Source: Globodera rostochiensis (taxonomy: Eukaryota > Nematoda > Chromadorea > Rhabditida > Heteroderidae). From it: 64,000 bases of DNA. The stretch is from contig JAEVLN010000006.1 of the NCBI GenBank assembly GCA_018350325.1, positions 4,020,056 through 4,084,055 on the forward strand, written 5' to 3'. This document shows, piece by piece, positions 52,222-62,759 of this stretch. The notes under the pieces were generated by a model that saw only the letters and a program-made list of their open reading frames with translations, was not told the origin of the DNA and ran no database searches. Position 1 is the stretch's first letter, and each line of letters opens with the position of its first letter. The position numbers and the translations under genes were made by a program.

Positions 52222-52318
52222 GTATTTCCTAAAATAGAGCCCCCGGGGGTTCTATTTCCCCCCCCCCCCCTCCAAAAAGGGGTTCTATTTTAGGGGGAGG
52301 GGGTCTATTTTAGGAAAT
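52222..52318. repeat. palindromic repeat TTTCCTAAAATAGA
   Basis: TTTCCTAAAATAGAGCCCCC at the left faces GGGGGTCTATTTTAGGAAA at the right, with GGGTTCTATTT and GGGGTTCTATTTTAGG words between. A miniature element is likely; it falls in an intron or gap of the oxidase gene. Confidence 0.7.
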
Positions 52319-52319
52319 A

Positions 52320-52810
52320 AAGTAACTGCGTTTCATAATTTGTCTGCATTTCGTTATGTTGGTTTAAAAAGAAATGAATCGGCGCTAAAATAACATGGAC
52401 ATTTCAGCGCCAGCCTAAGGGACTTTTGAATAATTTGAATATTTTATTATAACATTTTTTATTTACACTGCGAATGTCCATGCACTTGAGTTTGATAGCG
52501 TGTTAAACATTTCGGTTTTGAAACCCAACTTTAAAATTTCATCAAAATGTGCATAAACATTTTCCGAAGACATACTAAATTGGATCAGAAACATAATTGT
52601 GAATCATGGCGCTATGTTGTTGTTGTTGTTGTTGTTGTTGTTTTATTTGTTTTTGTTTAAAAACTGATCAGAGATTTATGAACGATCTTGGTCAGTAAAC
52701 ACACAGGTTTTTGTTGAAATAAGCGCAAATTCAAGCTCAAAACATGTTTTGTGAACTGTTTGGAAACTGATCAAACAAATTAAAATCTGATCAGAGATGA
52801 ACTACTAAAA
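52320..52810. other. oxidase-gene interval without visible exons
   Basis: Includes a (GTT)n microsatellite at about 52,616-52,642. One or more oxidase exons are expected here by family length, but none was recognised. Confidence 0.4.
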
Positions 52811-53859
52811 ACACAAACTTGGCAAAAGCATAGCTGATTGTGTTATACGCGGGCACAACGTTCAGTTCAATTTCAGTCACAACGCCAAATGCACCCAAAC
52901 CGCATGCAACTGCACCCAATTGCGCACGGTTTGGGCCAAACTGCGCAATGCTGCCGTTCGCCAACACAACTTGCATGGCACGGATGTGTGTGGCGAGATT
53001 GGCATTGCCAAGACCACCGCCATGCGTGCATGTTTGGGTGGCACCGCCTACACTAATCTCAGCTAGAGCGGACAAATTTGGCAGAGCCAAATTATTTGCA
53101 TCTGAAAAGAGCAATTGTTGACTGTACATATATGTATTGCTAACTTTAATTTTACGCACATTAAGAATTTTGAACACACTTAATAAGCGTAAAATTTTAT
53201 TTTTTAAATTTTAAAAGTTTTATTTAATTCGTTTCAATTTTTTGGTTTTTTAGATTAGGGTTGGAACCCTGACCCCGCAAATTTACATAATTTTTCGGGG
53301 TTACGCCGACCCCCTGACACTTCTAACCCCAACCCTAACACTAATGCTGCGCAAAAATGAATTTTTGAATTAATTCATCACATATTTCTAATTTTTGCTT
53401 AAATTTGTGTTACAAAGATTTCCGATTTTTGTAAAAATTTCCCAATTTTTAACCCCGACGTCGGGGGGTGCCAACACGAATTTAGTTAATAAAATACAAA
53501 TTAAATCTAAAATTTTTTTAAATTGAAACTTTTGTGTTGAGCCCCCCCTCCCCGCGCCCATGGCACAAAAAAAAAATTCATTGACAAAGAATTGGTGACA
53601 AATCAGTGTAAGTGATGCCCGGTTGCACCGTTACAGTGAACGATGCTTTGTCAATTTTTATGATCGAATTCATGCCAAGAGTTGACAAAATTGTGCCACA
53701 GCTGTCACCAATTTTGGTGAAGCTATGCCGACTGCCAATAACGCGTAACTTTTTGGCACTTTTCACAATGTGTTGCACTTCTGCGGTGGTCCTCGGATAT
53801 TGGATGTTTTGGGTGCAGAAGTAAAAGTTGCCGCCCCAATTGTGCAGTCTAAAAAAGCC

Positions 53860-54385
53860 TTCACATTAATTATTTGATTCAAATTGCCCACATACAAAAG
53901 TGTTTTCAATCATTTTTATAAATAAAAATAAATAATTGGCAATTCTAAAGAATGGGTGTCCCTATTTTTTCCAAAAAATAAAAACATTTTATAAAGTCGT
54001 TGAAAATAATCTCTAGAGCTGTTTTGGAATGTAGAATCCGAATCTGACCTCCATTTTGCCCGATTTTGAAGCCCAGTCCCAAATTCGAATTTTTCAAAAA
54101 GTCGATTTTCTAAATTTTACAATAAAATATTTAAAAGTCGTTTCCTGGGTTTTCTGATGCCTAGAATTTGAATCTGATATCTAAAAAGGCAAATTAATTT
54201 TGTTTGATTGTTTGTTTTTTTTTTGTTGCAAAAAATAGATTTTTGAAAATGGGGACACCAGCTTTACTATTACCGATAATCAAGTACTTAACGGAAAATT
54301 TTAGACAATCAATGATTTGCCAAAATCTGATGTCAGATTGACCACACTTTTAAACGATTGGCAATTAATTAATTACTGCTTTTTG
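53860..54385. other. AT-rich, no gene supported
   Basis: AT-rich with a diverged CTTTAAACGATTGGCAATT segment. No feature supported. Confidence 0.4.
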
Positions 54386-54388
54386 CAG

Positions 54389-54810
54389 ATGAACAACAAA
54401 AGCAACCAGACAAAGCATTCAAAGCTTTACGTGTCCAACCCTTTTGTGGTGCCGGGTGGCCGTTTCCGCGAGCTCCGCTAATGGGATTCCTTTGGATTGT
54501 GCGCGAACTGCTCGCGTCCGGTCCATGCCAAATTTAAACTGAAACGCCTTTTAAAAGAGTCGTGAATTCATCTCAAAAGTTACTGCACGAATTTTGCCAC
54601 ATTTACAAGAATGAGGTCATCGGTGCGGAACATGTGCAAGAAACTGCCGACTCTCGAAAATGTGTCTGCATATAATTAATTTAATATATTTTTATTATTT
54701 TTTAATGCTCAATTTTGGCAGGAACTCAACTTTTGGCGTACAAACAGATCGGTGGAAGTCATTGTGACTGGCAAGAAGAAGACATTCTACTAGTACAAGG
54801 CGGAGACCAA
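54389..54810 (+). pseudogene. unrecognised gene fragment with in-frame stops
   Basis: After TTTTTGCAG an open frame starts MNNKSNQTKHSKLYVSNPFV then VPGGRFRELR, meets TAA, and continues with WDSFGLCANCSRPVHAKFKL. A second exon-like stretch after TTTGGCAG reads ELNFWRTNRSVEVIVTGKKK then TFY and a TAG. Two stops in otherwise protein-like sequence indicate a pseudogene; identity unknown. Confidence 0.4.
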
Positions 54811-54829
54811 TGTTTGTGATAATTCATTT

Positions 54830-55499
54830 TAAAACTTTTTGTTTGTAATTTAAAAAATGCAATAAAAGTTGGTTAAATACATAATTTAGTTTATGGGATT
54901 ATAAGAAAAATTTTAAATCATTCAAAGATCGTAATAATATGATCTTTGCCTATTTACAATTTGGTTTCAAATACCCGACATTGGTCGCGGATCGCTCCGA
55001 ACCTCCGACATTTTAGTCAGGGATTGGCCCCGGGCCCAGACATTCCCGCCCCAAAAGGCTCGGGGACGAACCTATTTTCCAAAATATTTTGAAACTGGTA
55101 TTCTCCAAATATTTTCTGAAAAAATGCCGTTTCGGATGGCACAAGTCGGAAAGTCAAGTATAAAATTTTTAAATGTCTGGAAAATATGGATCTGAGGTTC
55201 CAGACTCGAAATCACTCAAAACCACTTTTATAGGGTTTCTTAGGTGCTGAAACCGAAAGAACAATCAAAATTTCTGAAATTTTTAAAAAGTTCAATAGTA
55301 GAAGCAATTTAAAAATTTCAGAAAATTTTTATCAAATTTTAAAAGTTTTTTTAAACTCAACTAAATCAAACAAACAAAATGTATTTGAAAGCTCAAAATG
55401 AGAAGAATCATTTGAAAAAAGAGACAATAGTTTCAAGCATCCAAATCGGAGTTGTTCATAGTTTTACGGACTTTTAGAGAACTCTCTAATTGTTTAGTT
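54830..55499. other. non-coding with a relic end of the 12,586-13,456 element
   Basis: 55,183-55,275 reads AATATGGATCTGAGGTTCCAG to GCTGAAACCGAAAGAACAAT, matching the inverted repeat of that element. The rest is AT-rich with GGCCCCGGGCCC near 55,030. Confidence 0.5.
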
Positions 55500-56218
55500 T
55501 TGCCCTTCAGGTGGCCTATTTTGCATGCGCATGATTTTGGCCAAAAATTGTGCAATAAACGAAGGCAAAAATTCATTTTTCATAAACTTAACTCCCCCTC
55601 CCCCGGGGGGGGCAGAATTTCATTTTGGCACATTTCAATAGAACAACAAAAATTGCAAGCCCTATTTTCCCCTCAGGTGCGATTTTTTGCGGGCAAAATT
55701 CCGCCCGGGCCCGTTGGTGGATCTTTGCCTTTTTGGTACCATTCAGCCCCAAATGCCCGTCAATTCACCATTGTCAAACATTTTGCACTCACCCCTCGGG
55801 GACTTTTGGATTGCATTTTGTGGCATTAGCACGCCGACGGTGGCCAATCGGCGAATGATAACTTTATTCCGAGCAATTTTTGATTTTAAGGCGAAGAATG
55901 CCTTCGCCATTTTTAAAATTTTAGTGTTTATTTTGACATTTTTGAAAAACAATAAACGAGTGATGGACTCTAACAATAAAAATGATTGTTTCTTACAAAA
56001 AAAAACCAGTTTTGCGTGCCAGAATTTTAAATATAATTGTAAATAATTTTCAGTTTCTGAAGTTTGTTTTAGCAATTGCGGGGAAAAACCCAAGAAAATT
56101 GAATTGAATAAGGCATGGAGCACTTGACGAAAGAAGTGATGGAGTATCAGAATGCACAGCAACTTGCAGAAAATGAGTAGAGGGGACAATGTGATGATAA
56201 TGTACCAAAGATGAAGTG

Positions 56219-56958
56219 CAGGGCGGCCAGAATGCCCTTTTTGGTGAACGGAAAATTGGTCATCAGGATATTTCGAGTTTTTCGTTCCAACTCTAAAAGC
56301 TTAGCTTTCTTTTGAAAAAAGCTTCTTCAGACTAAATGCAGTCAATTGGTAATAAATTCTTTTATTCTGTAGTCTTCTAAAAATGTTGTAAGCTGAAAAG
56401 TGGTTCGCTTCCAATAAAACTCGCGCCCCTTTGTGTTAACTTTGTTTATACTAAGCCTAATTAGTTGCAATTAGTATTAATCCAAAGATCTCATCGAGCT
56501 GAAAAACAAAGCAAAAGAAAGCTAAGCTTTTAGAGTTGCTTGAAAAAAATTAGAACGAAAAACTCGAAATATCCTGGTGACCAATTTTCGGAGACCAATT
56601 TTCCGAAAACCCTCGGTGACCAATTTTCCGGTGACCGATTTTCCGGGACTCCCCCTTTTTTACCAATATTTTGAAAATTTGCCATTACATTTGCTCCACA
56701 CTTGCCATTATTTTTCTATTTCTTAGGACTTTTCTCATTTTTTGAGGAAAAAAATATGAGGATTTCCGAAAAGTGTTCCTCGTACAATTTGAAGTTTCTG
56801 GTTACAAATCTCAAACAAATAAGAGCCAAAAATTCAAAATAGTTTTTTTTTCAAATTCGTTAAGAAAAAGTGCCATTACACTGCCATTTTTTGGACCCCT
56901 CAAATGCCATTTCTTAGAAGTCGTTGCCATTCTTCTCTCTGGTGATCTGGCCGCCCTG
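56219..56958. mobile_element. hAT-like element, right-arm copy of 35,680-36,419
   Basis: Same CAGGGCGGCCAGA/TCTGGCCGCCCTG ends in mirror position (coordinates sum to 92,638 with the left copy), so duplicated with the arm, not inserted independently. Confidence 0.75.
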
Positions 56959-57002
56959 CTTAAGTGGCAGCCGGTTCAGGGGAATTGAAAAAAAGGACTT
57001 TG

Positions 57003-57522
57003 TCAAAGAGAAACGCGTTTCCGGCGCCTGTTTTTCCCTTTATCTTCATGGCACTCAAGACGTTGAACGAGTGCGTTGACCTCCGTCATCATCGTCAACA
57101 GGTCAGTCTGTGCCGCCATCTCCGAGAATCCTTTGCAGATGGCTTGGATGAACCAGGATCCATGCGCGGTGCATCGCCATGAAATATAGCGGGGAAAGCT
57201 GGAATGTGCCACCATGAAGTCGACTGAAAACTAAATGGACTTGGTTTAGCATATTAACAAGAATCAATTTTTCTAACGCCATGCCTAGGCACCCCAGATC
57301 AAAATCTAAATAAAATATATCAAAAAAACAAAAATCAGAAACCATCCAAAACCAACGTAAATGAAACTTTTTCACGAAATGGTTTCATTAAAAATATAAT
57401 CAAAAAATATTACAATTCCTCTGGGGTCACTTTAGAACGCGATTTGGACCGTCTGCGGAGCGCCGTTTCCTTCTTTGACGTGCTTGTGCTTGGCCCCGGT
57501 GACGTGCCAAGATCGTGCAGAG
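57003..57522 (-). pseudogene. caspase linker and p10 exons, right-arm copy
   Basis: p10 exon 57,223-57,003 encodes the same DFMVAHSSFPRYISWRCTAH and GSWFIQAICKGF as the left arm. The linker exon starts at 57,522 with the same weak phase agreement, so that defect predates the duplication. Confidence 0.7.
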
Positions 57523-57972
57523 CTAAAATGTTTTTAAAAACAAGTTCATTTGCTTAAATTTGCTCGGAATTACTTAAAATATTGACCAAAAAATCCCAAA
57601 ATATTGACTAAAAACTAGTGATCGACCAGATGAGTCCCAAAAGTGCCACAAAATATTGATTAAAAATGGGTTAAACTTGACCAAAATGTATTTACTTTAT
57701 GCGTGAAACCCTTTAAAATTTGTCAAACTTATCAGTTCCCTTCTTGACAAGAAAAATTCAAATTTATTCATTTTTCTTGTGAAATTTTTGAAAAAATGCT
57801 TAAAGTTTCGGACGGGAAAATCCCGAATTCAATCAACCCCAAACAATTCAAAAACGCCTCGTACGGGATCTTGGCGGTGTGGTGAAATGTTTGGAAGAAA
57901 ATCGTTGTAAAAAATTGTACTAAAATTTTTTGCACCAAAATCTCAAGAAAACGAAATTCAACCGCCACGCAC

Positions 57973-58028
57973 CGTTCCATACGACACCCGATTGCCGTAC
58001 TCAGTCAGCGCAAATGTGTGGTCGTTGG
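57973..58028 (-). pseudogene. GON-domain-like exon
   Basis: A TCTATTTAG acceptor, NDHTFALTEYGNRVSYGT, then a GTGCGT donor. I read D.TFA.T.YG..V.YG as the late part of a GON domain, but the following AGDCY-type segment is absent. The open minus frame at about 57,800-57,925 (FHHTAKIPYEAFLNCLGL) may be unrelated. Confidence 0.4.
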
Positions 58029-58149
58029 CTAAATAGAACAGAAGCGTTATTTCTCTGGAAAATTCCAATACTCCCGAATCAGTTGCGTTTCGGGAGCGCC
58101 ATTTTTTAAAAAATCCGATACCAGGACAAGCTTATTAGCTCAGAATTGG

Positions 58150-58250
58150 TGGCCAAAAACCGGAGATCTGAACCTCCACTAAAAAATTTAACTGGCCCTA
58201 TCGCTCACCACTACACACAACCAAACGGCGGTTCCATCAAAAATTCCATT
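58150..58250 (-). repeat. tRNA-like SINE copy
   Basis: Minus strand: AGAATGGAATTTTTGATGGA, then TGTGTAGTGGTGAGCG (A-box-like) and GGAGGTTCAGATCTCC (B-box-like). Same family as 31,663-31,740. Confidence 0.55.
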
Positions 58251-58354
58251 CTTAGAGGTTAAATTTGTTAGCAAAAGTATGTAAATATTTAATGCAAAAA
58301 ATTTAAAAATTTTATTCCGTATTTTGCGGCAAATCGGGCAAAATTTGGGTATAT

Positions 58355-58494
58355 GCCAAAAACCACGGCTCAGGCCAGCGGGCCCGATTTTGCTTCTCAT
58401 TGCATTTGCCTTTGTCCGCCAGCACACTGTTCCTCCGGGCCGCCAAACAGCGCACTTTGCGACGCCGAAAACCGCGCCCACAATTCTTGGAACA
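58355..58494 (-). pseudogene. thrombospondin type-1 exon, right-arm copy 2
   Basis: After TTTGCTTAG: CSKNCGRGFRRRKVRC, then DKGKCNEKQNRARWPEPWF. In frame, but the last two cysteines of the repeat are lost, unlike the left-arm exon (EPCFVRN-C). Confidence 0.6.
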
Positions 58495-59145
58495 CTAAGC
58501 AAATGAAATGGAAATTATTTTTTGTTAAATTTTCTAAAAGGCATTATTTTTTTGTTAAATTTTACTCTAAAAGTTACTATATTTATTGCATGAATCGAGT
58601 TATGACGAAACCCCGCTGTTTTTTGCTCACCCGGGGACCCGAAAATCGGTTGAATTTTTTTTAAATTAAGGAAAAGCGATTTTTGAATAACAAAAGCCGG
58701 GTATAATAAGAAAAAGCGCCAAAATCATAGATTTAAAATCATGGATGCTGTCAGATCAATAAAATATTGACAGATTCGTGATCAGCACTCTTGAAACCCC
58801 CATATAGCTTATGTACAGGTGATCAAATTGATGATCTCTCTCTATCTCTAATCAGTTTCAAAATAGACATGCACAGGAGAGATCAGCAAACACTGTACCA
58901 TCGGCTTCTCCAGTGCCATGCACATCCGTGGCAACACTGTCGGCTCGAAGTCCAAGCCGTCCCACCCCCGCCGTCGATGCCACCACGTAGCTGAAAATCA
59001 ATCGATCTTTTTTATTGTTTAAAAAATTCAAAAATCGAGAAAAATTGTCTCGACTCGGACAAGTCGGGACGCTTGAAAGCCACCAATTTGGGCAGAGCAG
59101 AAATTCAAGCAGTTAGCGCGCAAAAATGGCACTTAAAAAACGCAC

Positions 59146-59268
59146 GCATTTGTCTGTTGCACACTTTCGCTGCTCCATCGGCTGCAGCAGCACGCCGCCC
59201 GCAGTTTCATTGGTGCTGCACATGCGCATTGCTGCCCGTTTGCCCGCATTGCTCACTATCCGCAATTT
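59146..59268 (-). pseudogene. thrombospondin type-1-like exon, right-arm upstream exon copy 2
   Basis: RMCSTNETAGGVLLQPMEQR then KCATDKC fits the second half of a TSP1 repeat. The donor has decayed to GTGCGT. Duplicate of 61,132-61,250. Confidence 0.55.
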
Positions 59269-59469
59269 AAAAAAACTCAATTATCCAAAACAACAGAATG
59301 GAAAATCTTGCAAAAATCAGTTGAACTCAATCAAATACATTTTTGAATTTTGAAAGTAAATTCGTTGATTGATTGTGAACTTTTTGATCTTCAAGAGTGC
59401 ATTTTTGGTCAAGAAAAAGTTCATTCGAAAAGGTGAACAAAAATGATCATTATAAACATTCAATTTTTT

Positions 59470-59815
59470 AAGTTTCGGGTTCGGGAAAAAATTTTGTTAC
59501 GGTTGTGAGTTTCGGGTGTTAGCCGAGTTTGCCTGCCCCTGGTTCGAATCCAGACCGTCCAAACTGACCTCCCCTGCAGTAGTTGAAAAAAAACTAAAAG
59601 AAAAATCAATATTACGGGAATACATTTCAAATGACATACAGCTTGGGTTTGCCGATCAAGAATCTGCAATTGTCCGCGTTTAATTGCCCCAGATTTCGTC
59701 ATATCGCCCATGGGATAGGACGAAAATCATGGTACTAAATGATTAAAAGCATCTAACATTAATTTTATATCATATTTAGGTTAAACCACGGACCCGAATT
59801 CAAACATTTTTTTTA
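59470..59815 (+). repeat. SINE-like repeat with intact B box, copy 2
   Basis: TTAGCCGAGTTTG is A-box-like, with CCTGGTTCGAATCCAG nearby. The body is shared with 25,110-25,460, ending in a T run after ACCCGAATTCAAACA. Confidence 0.65.
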
Positions 59816-60323
59816 AATTCATGATTTTTCAAAATGAATTTGCTTAAAAGGATTTAAAAGCAATAAGAAATTCGATTTCTTGTTGTTTTGTGAAATTCCA
59901 TCCCATTTCATTATGATTTTCTAGTTTAACTTTTTTTGGTTAGATATTTATTGAAATTTTTGACACAAGATCAAGACAAAGTTACATGTAGAAGTGGGTT
60001 TAAGATTTTACTTTAATAAATTCCTGTTCTTCAAATCAAATGTTTGGTTGGGTTTGACCCCGTTTTTAATGCAAGCAAGGGTGGCCATTGGCAAACCCCA
60101 AGGGAAAATCATAGACATTTTTTGGGCGTCTACATATTCAAATTTATGCCAAATTAAATCTCCCAACACACATAAGATATCAATTATTTTTTACTACACA
60201 ATTTACGATTTTTACCTCTATCTTTACTTTTGAAGAAATAACATTTGGAAAAGAGAGAGGCAGATGCCAAGAGTAATAGAGCCAATCAACGCATCCTATC
60301 AAACAATTGTTACTACTTTTCAT

Positions 60324-60529
60324 TAGGGTTGCACGGGACCGGGACCAGTACTGAAATGATCAATTTTTCAAATTTTGGTACTGAAATTTTGGTCCCAGTT
60401 TTCCAAGATTCCTTTAAAATCCCACTATAAAAATCCCGGTTTTACAAAATGATTTTTTTTCTTGTTTTTGTCCAGTGGACCCGGTTTTTTTGATCGGGGC
60501 CAAATTTAGTCCCGGTCCCGTGCAACCCA
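60324..60529. mobile_element. short hAT-like element (TAGGGTTGCACGGGACC ends)
   Basis: TAGGGTTGCACGGGACCGGG faces CCCGGTCCCGTGCAACCCA. Flanks ACTTTTCA and ACTTTTCT match 7 of 8. It lies between thrombospondin exon copies in the right arm. Confidence 0.75.
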
Positions 60530-60765
60530 ACTTTTCTAAAGTCTCAGAAATTATTGTGTTGGTTATATTGTATTAATCCGAATAAGATATGTATTTAAGT
60601 TTTGATAAATTTTGGAATTGTCTGACCGAATTGGTTGGACTTAAATTAAATCCCAAACACTTAGGAAGCGCTTCAACCAAACATTCAATATGCACAACGT
60701 ATTCACTTTAACCAGTCCAAATTATTACCTGTGAGCCTTTTCATGATCCTTGAATTTGGAGAACC

Positions 60766-60882
60766 GGCGGGGCCGATTTTGCTTCGCATTGCATTTGCCT
60801 TTGTCCGCCCGAGCACTGTTCATGCCGGCCGCGAAACAGCGCACTTTGCGGCGCCGAAAACCGGCCCACAATGCTTGGAACA
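60766..60882 (-). pseudogene. thrombospondin type-1 exon, frameshifted copy
   Basis: Starts CSKHCG after TTTGCTTAG. One base is missing compared with 33,881 (GGGCCGG for GGGCGCGG), shifting the frame to a stop. Confidence 0.6.
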
Positions 60883-61131
60883 CTAAGCAAATGAAATGGA
60901 AATTATTTTTTTGTTAAATTTTCTAAAAGGCATTATTTTTTTGTTAAATTTTACTCTAAAAGTTACTATATTTATTGCATGCATCGAGTTATGACGAAAC
61001 CCCGCTGTTTTTTGCTCACCGTGGGACCCGAAAATCGGTTGTATTTTTGTCGGGACACTTGAAAGCGCACCAATTTGGGCAGAGCAGAAATTCAAGCAGT
61101 TCGCGCGCAAAATGGCAATTAAAAAACTCAC

Positions 61132-61250
61132 GCATTTGTCCATTGCGCACTTTCTCTGCTCCATCGGCTGCAGCAGCACGCCGCCCGCAGTTTCATTGGT
61201 GCTGCACATGCGCGTTGCTGCCCATTTGCCCGCATTGCTCATCCAATGTG
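61132..61250 (-). pseudogene. thrombospondin type-1-like exon, best-preserved upstream exon
   Basis: SNAGKWAATRMCSTNETAGG then VLLQPMEQRKCAMDKC, ending at a consensus GTGAGT donor. The left arm has lost this exon by a deletion between its flanks (junction near 33,857). Confidence 0.6.
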
Positions 61251-61518
61251 TTGAAAAAATTTTGTCAAAAAATTACATTTATTTTCATTTTTAAGTAACA
61301 TTATGCCAAATATTCAAAAATGTTAAGCATTTTATTGAAGTCATTGGCTCTTCAAAAAACCATAAAATCAACTCCAAAAGACTACAAAGCTCCTAAAAAC
61401 CAGCATCATTTTCAAAAATGTTAAAACATCAGATCGGAGCCCTGCATTAACATGCCAAAATTCTTTCCGCGCCGTCTGACGACTCCCCCCCCCCTTTTTA
61501 TCAATTTTTGGTATTTAC

Positions 61519-61692
61519 TTCTGCTGTTTCATTGCGATTTGCGAATATGTCATATCCCAGTCCTGCGAGCAACTTTTTGATGTTTTTGACATCAACATCT
61601 GAACCGGGTCGAGCAGGCAATCGGCGGTTTGTGAACTTGTCATTAGCGATGATCAATGCGAGGCCACGGGGGGACGATGAGTTCGAATAGAC
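61519..61692 (-). pseudogene. caspase p20 exon, right-arm copy
   Basis: 174-nt exon with the same TTTTTACAG acceptor and GTAAAT donor as 33,421-33,594, encoding RGLALIIANDKFTNRRLPAR and DVDVKNIKKLLAGLGYDIF. No catalytic exon follows. Confidence 0.7.
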
Positions 61693-61863
61693 CTGTAAAA
61701 ATTTATTGCATAGATTTAAAAAACCGGGTATTTACAACGTGAAAACCCGGGCGTGACGGTGCCAACAGGCGTTCTGTCTCTAGTGACAAATTCTTGCCCA
61801 CTAAGTAAATTGTCAAATTTTTGAAAAAATCTTTTGATAAAATTCTAGAATACATGTACCTCA

Positions 61864-62500
61864 CCAAATTGGACAAATTCATTCAACTCAACTCTAAGAC
61901 TAACGCACGAATCTGATAATAAAAGTGCAAAACAAAAGCTAAGCCTAGGCGTAAAGTACCCAAAAAAAGTATCAAAAATCCCGTAAAATCGCAGGTACAT
62001 TCATGTACCGACAAAAAACTACTAAAACCCCAAAAAGTGCCACAAAATATTGATTATAAATGGGTTAAAATCAGAGTGCGTAACTGTCCTTATTTATAAG
62101 ATTTGTCCTTATTTGAGGGGTGCCAATCTTATAAATTAAAAAGGTCCTTATTTGAGGTCTCCGTCCTTATTTTTTGATTTTGTGAAGATTTTCATAATAT
62201 TTAGACCCAATATTCAAAATGAGAAAATTTCGATGCGAATTTTTTAATTATATTTAAAGCCACCCTCCTCACAAACGAAAAATTGGGCGAAATTCTGCCG
62301 TTTTTGGTCTAATTTTCTTAACAAACATTATTAAAGTTTTCAAAAAAAAGTACCATATTTTTAAATTTGGTTGAAAATCTTAATGAATTGAGTCGAAAAT
62401 TCAAAATTTTCTCAGCGGCCCCCATTGGCACCGCCGACCTCCCCCCCTCCGAAATAAAGCAGAATTCTTAAAACGGAAAACAAACCTCTAAAAAAACAAA
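61864..62500. other. repeat relics incl. degenerate GC hairpin
   Basis: 62,085-62,170 (AACTGTCCTTATTTATAAGA) matches the nested sequence at about 1,035 in the first hAT element. A degenerate GC hairpin lies at 62,415-62,435. No complete element ends found. Confidence 0.5.
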
Positions 62501-62562
62501 CAGCATTTCTGCATCTTTTTTATAATTTTCTAACAATTTTCATTTAAATGCAATCATCTTAC

Positions 62563-62694
62563 CTTTCTGCTGTCAAGATTTGGCGGCATTCCGACCGCGC
62601 TTCGAAGTTTCACGACCAAGTTTTCGAAACAGCCATCCTGCAGATGGCGAACACTAGTGTAAAAAGAAGCCGACCTCGATCGCGAACGAGATCG
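62563..62694 (-). CDS. single internal exon, arginine/serine-rich start
   Basis: CTGTTCAG acceptor and GTAAGA donor bound 44 codons in phase 0: RSRSRSRSASFYTSVRHLQD then GCFENLVVKLRSAVGMPPNL and DSRK. Both splice sites are consensus and there is no stop. Neighbouring exons were not found within the window. The RS dipeptides may mark a short RS domain; no family recognised. Confidence 0.5.
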
Positions 62695-62759
62695 CTGAAC
62701 AGAATTTGCAAATTTTAATTTCAAAAACCGTTTTAATTGCAATGAAAAAATGGATTATT

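Larger units (their letters stand above)
51840..53848 (-). pseudogene. FAD-dependent sugar/alditol oxidase (VAO-type FAD fold), incomplete
   Basis: Minus-strand exons: from 53848 to about 53577 (TTTTTTAG acceptor; LHNWGGNFYFCTQN, then AEVQHIVKSAKKLRVIGSRH, SFTKIGDS and VTVQPGITYTDLSPIL); 53101-52819 (CTTTTCAG; ALPNLSALAEISVGGATQTC then THGGGLGNANLATHIRAMQV; donor GTTTGT); 52142-52044; 51975-51840 (IEANKVQPWYYGLVFFRIGM then SGNDGNEIASEFFIPYNHGV; donor GTAAGA). The last two join in phase. GSRHSF, ISVGGA...THG and the SEFFIP.(N/H) ending match alditol oxidase and sugar-lactone oxidase enzymes, which oxidise sugar alcohols or aldonolactones using FAD. The donor of exon 1 is unclear, the substrate domain is incomplete, and sequence after 51,840 runs into a dispersed repeat, so the gene looks broken. 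A bacterial or fungal origin is possible. Confidence 0.65.
55500..61863. repeat. right arm of the large inverted duplication
   Basis: Reverse copy of 33,240-37,060, expanded by an internal repeat of thrombospondin exons and by SINE and hAT-like insertions between about 57,700 and 61,260. Sequence from 56,219 to 57,560 is nearly identical to the left arm. Confidence 0.85.

Noticed and set aside
57768..57980. Frame containing FHHTAKIPYEAFLNCLGL as a definite gene
   Set aside because: Open on both strands and phase with the GON-like exon is not established; kept only as a remark.
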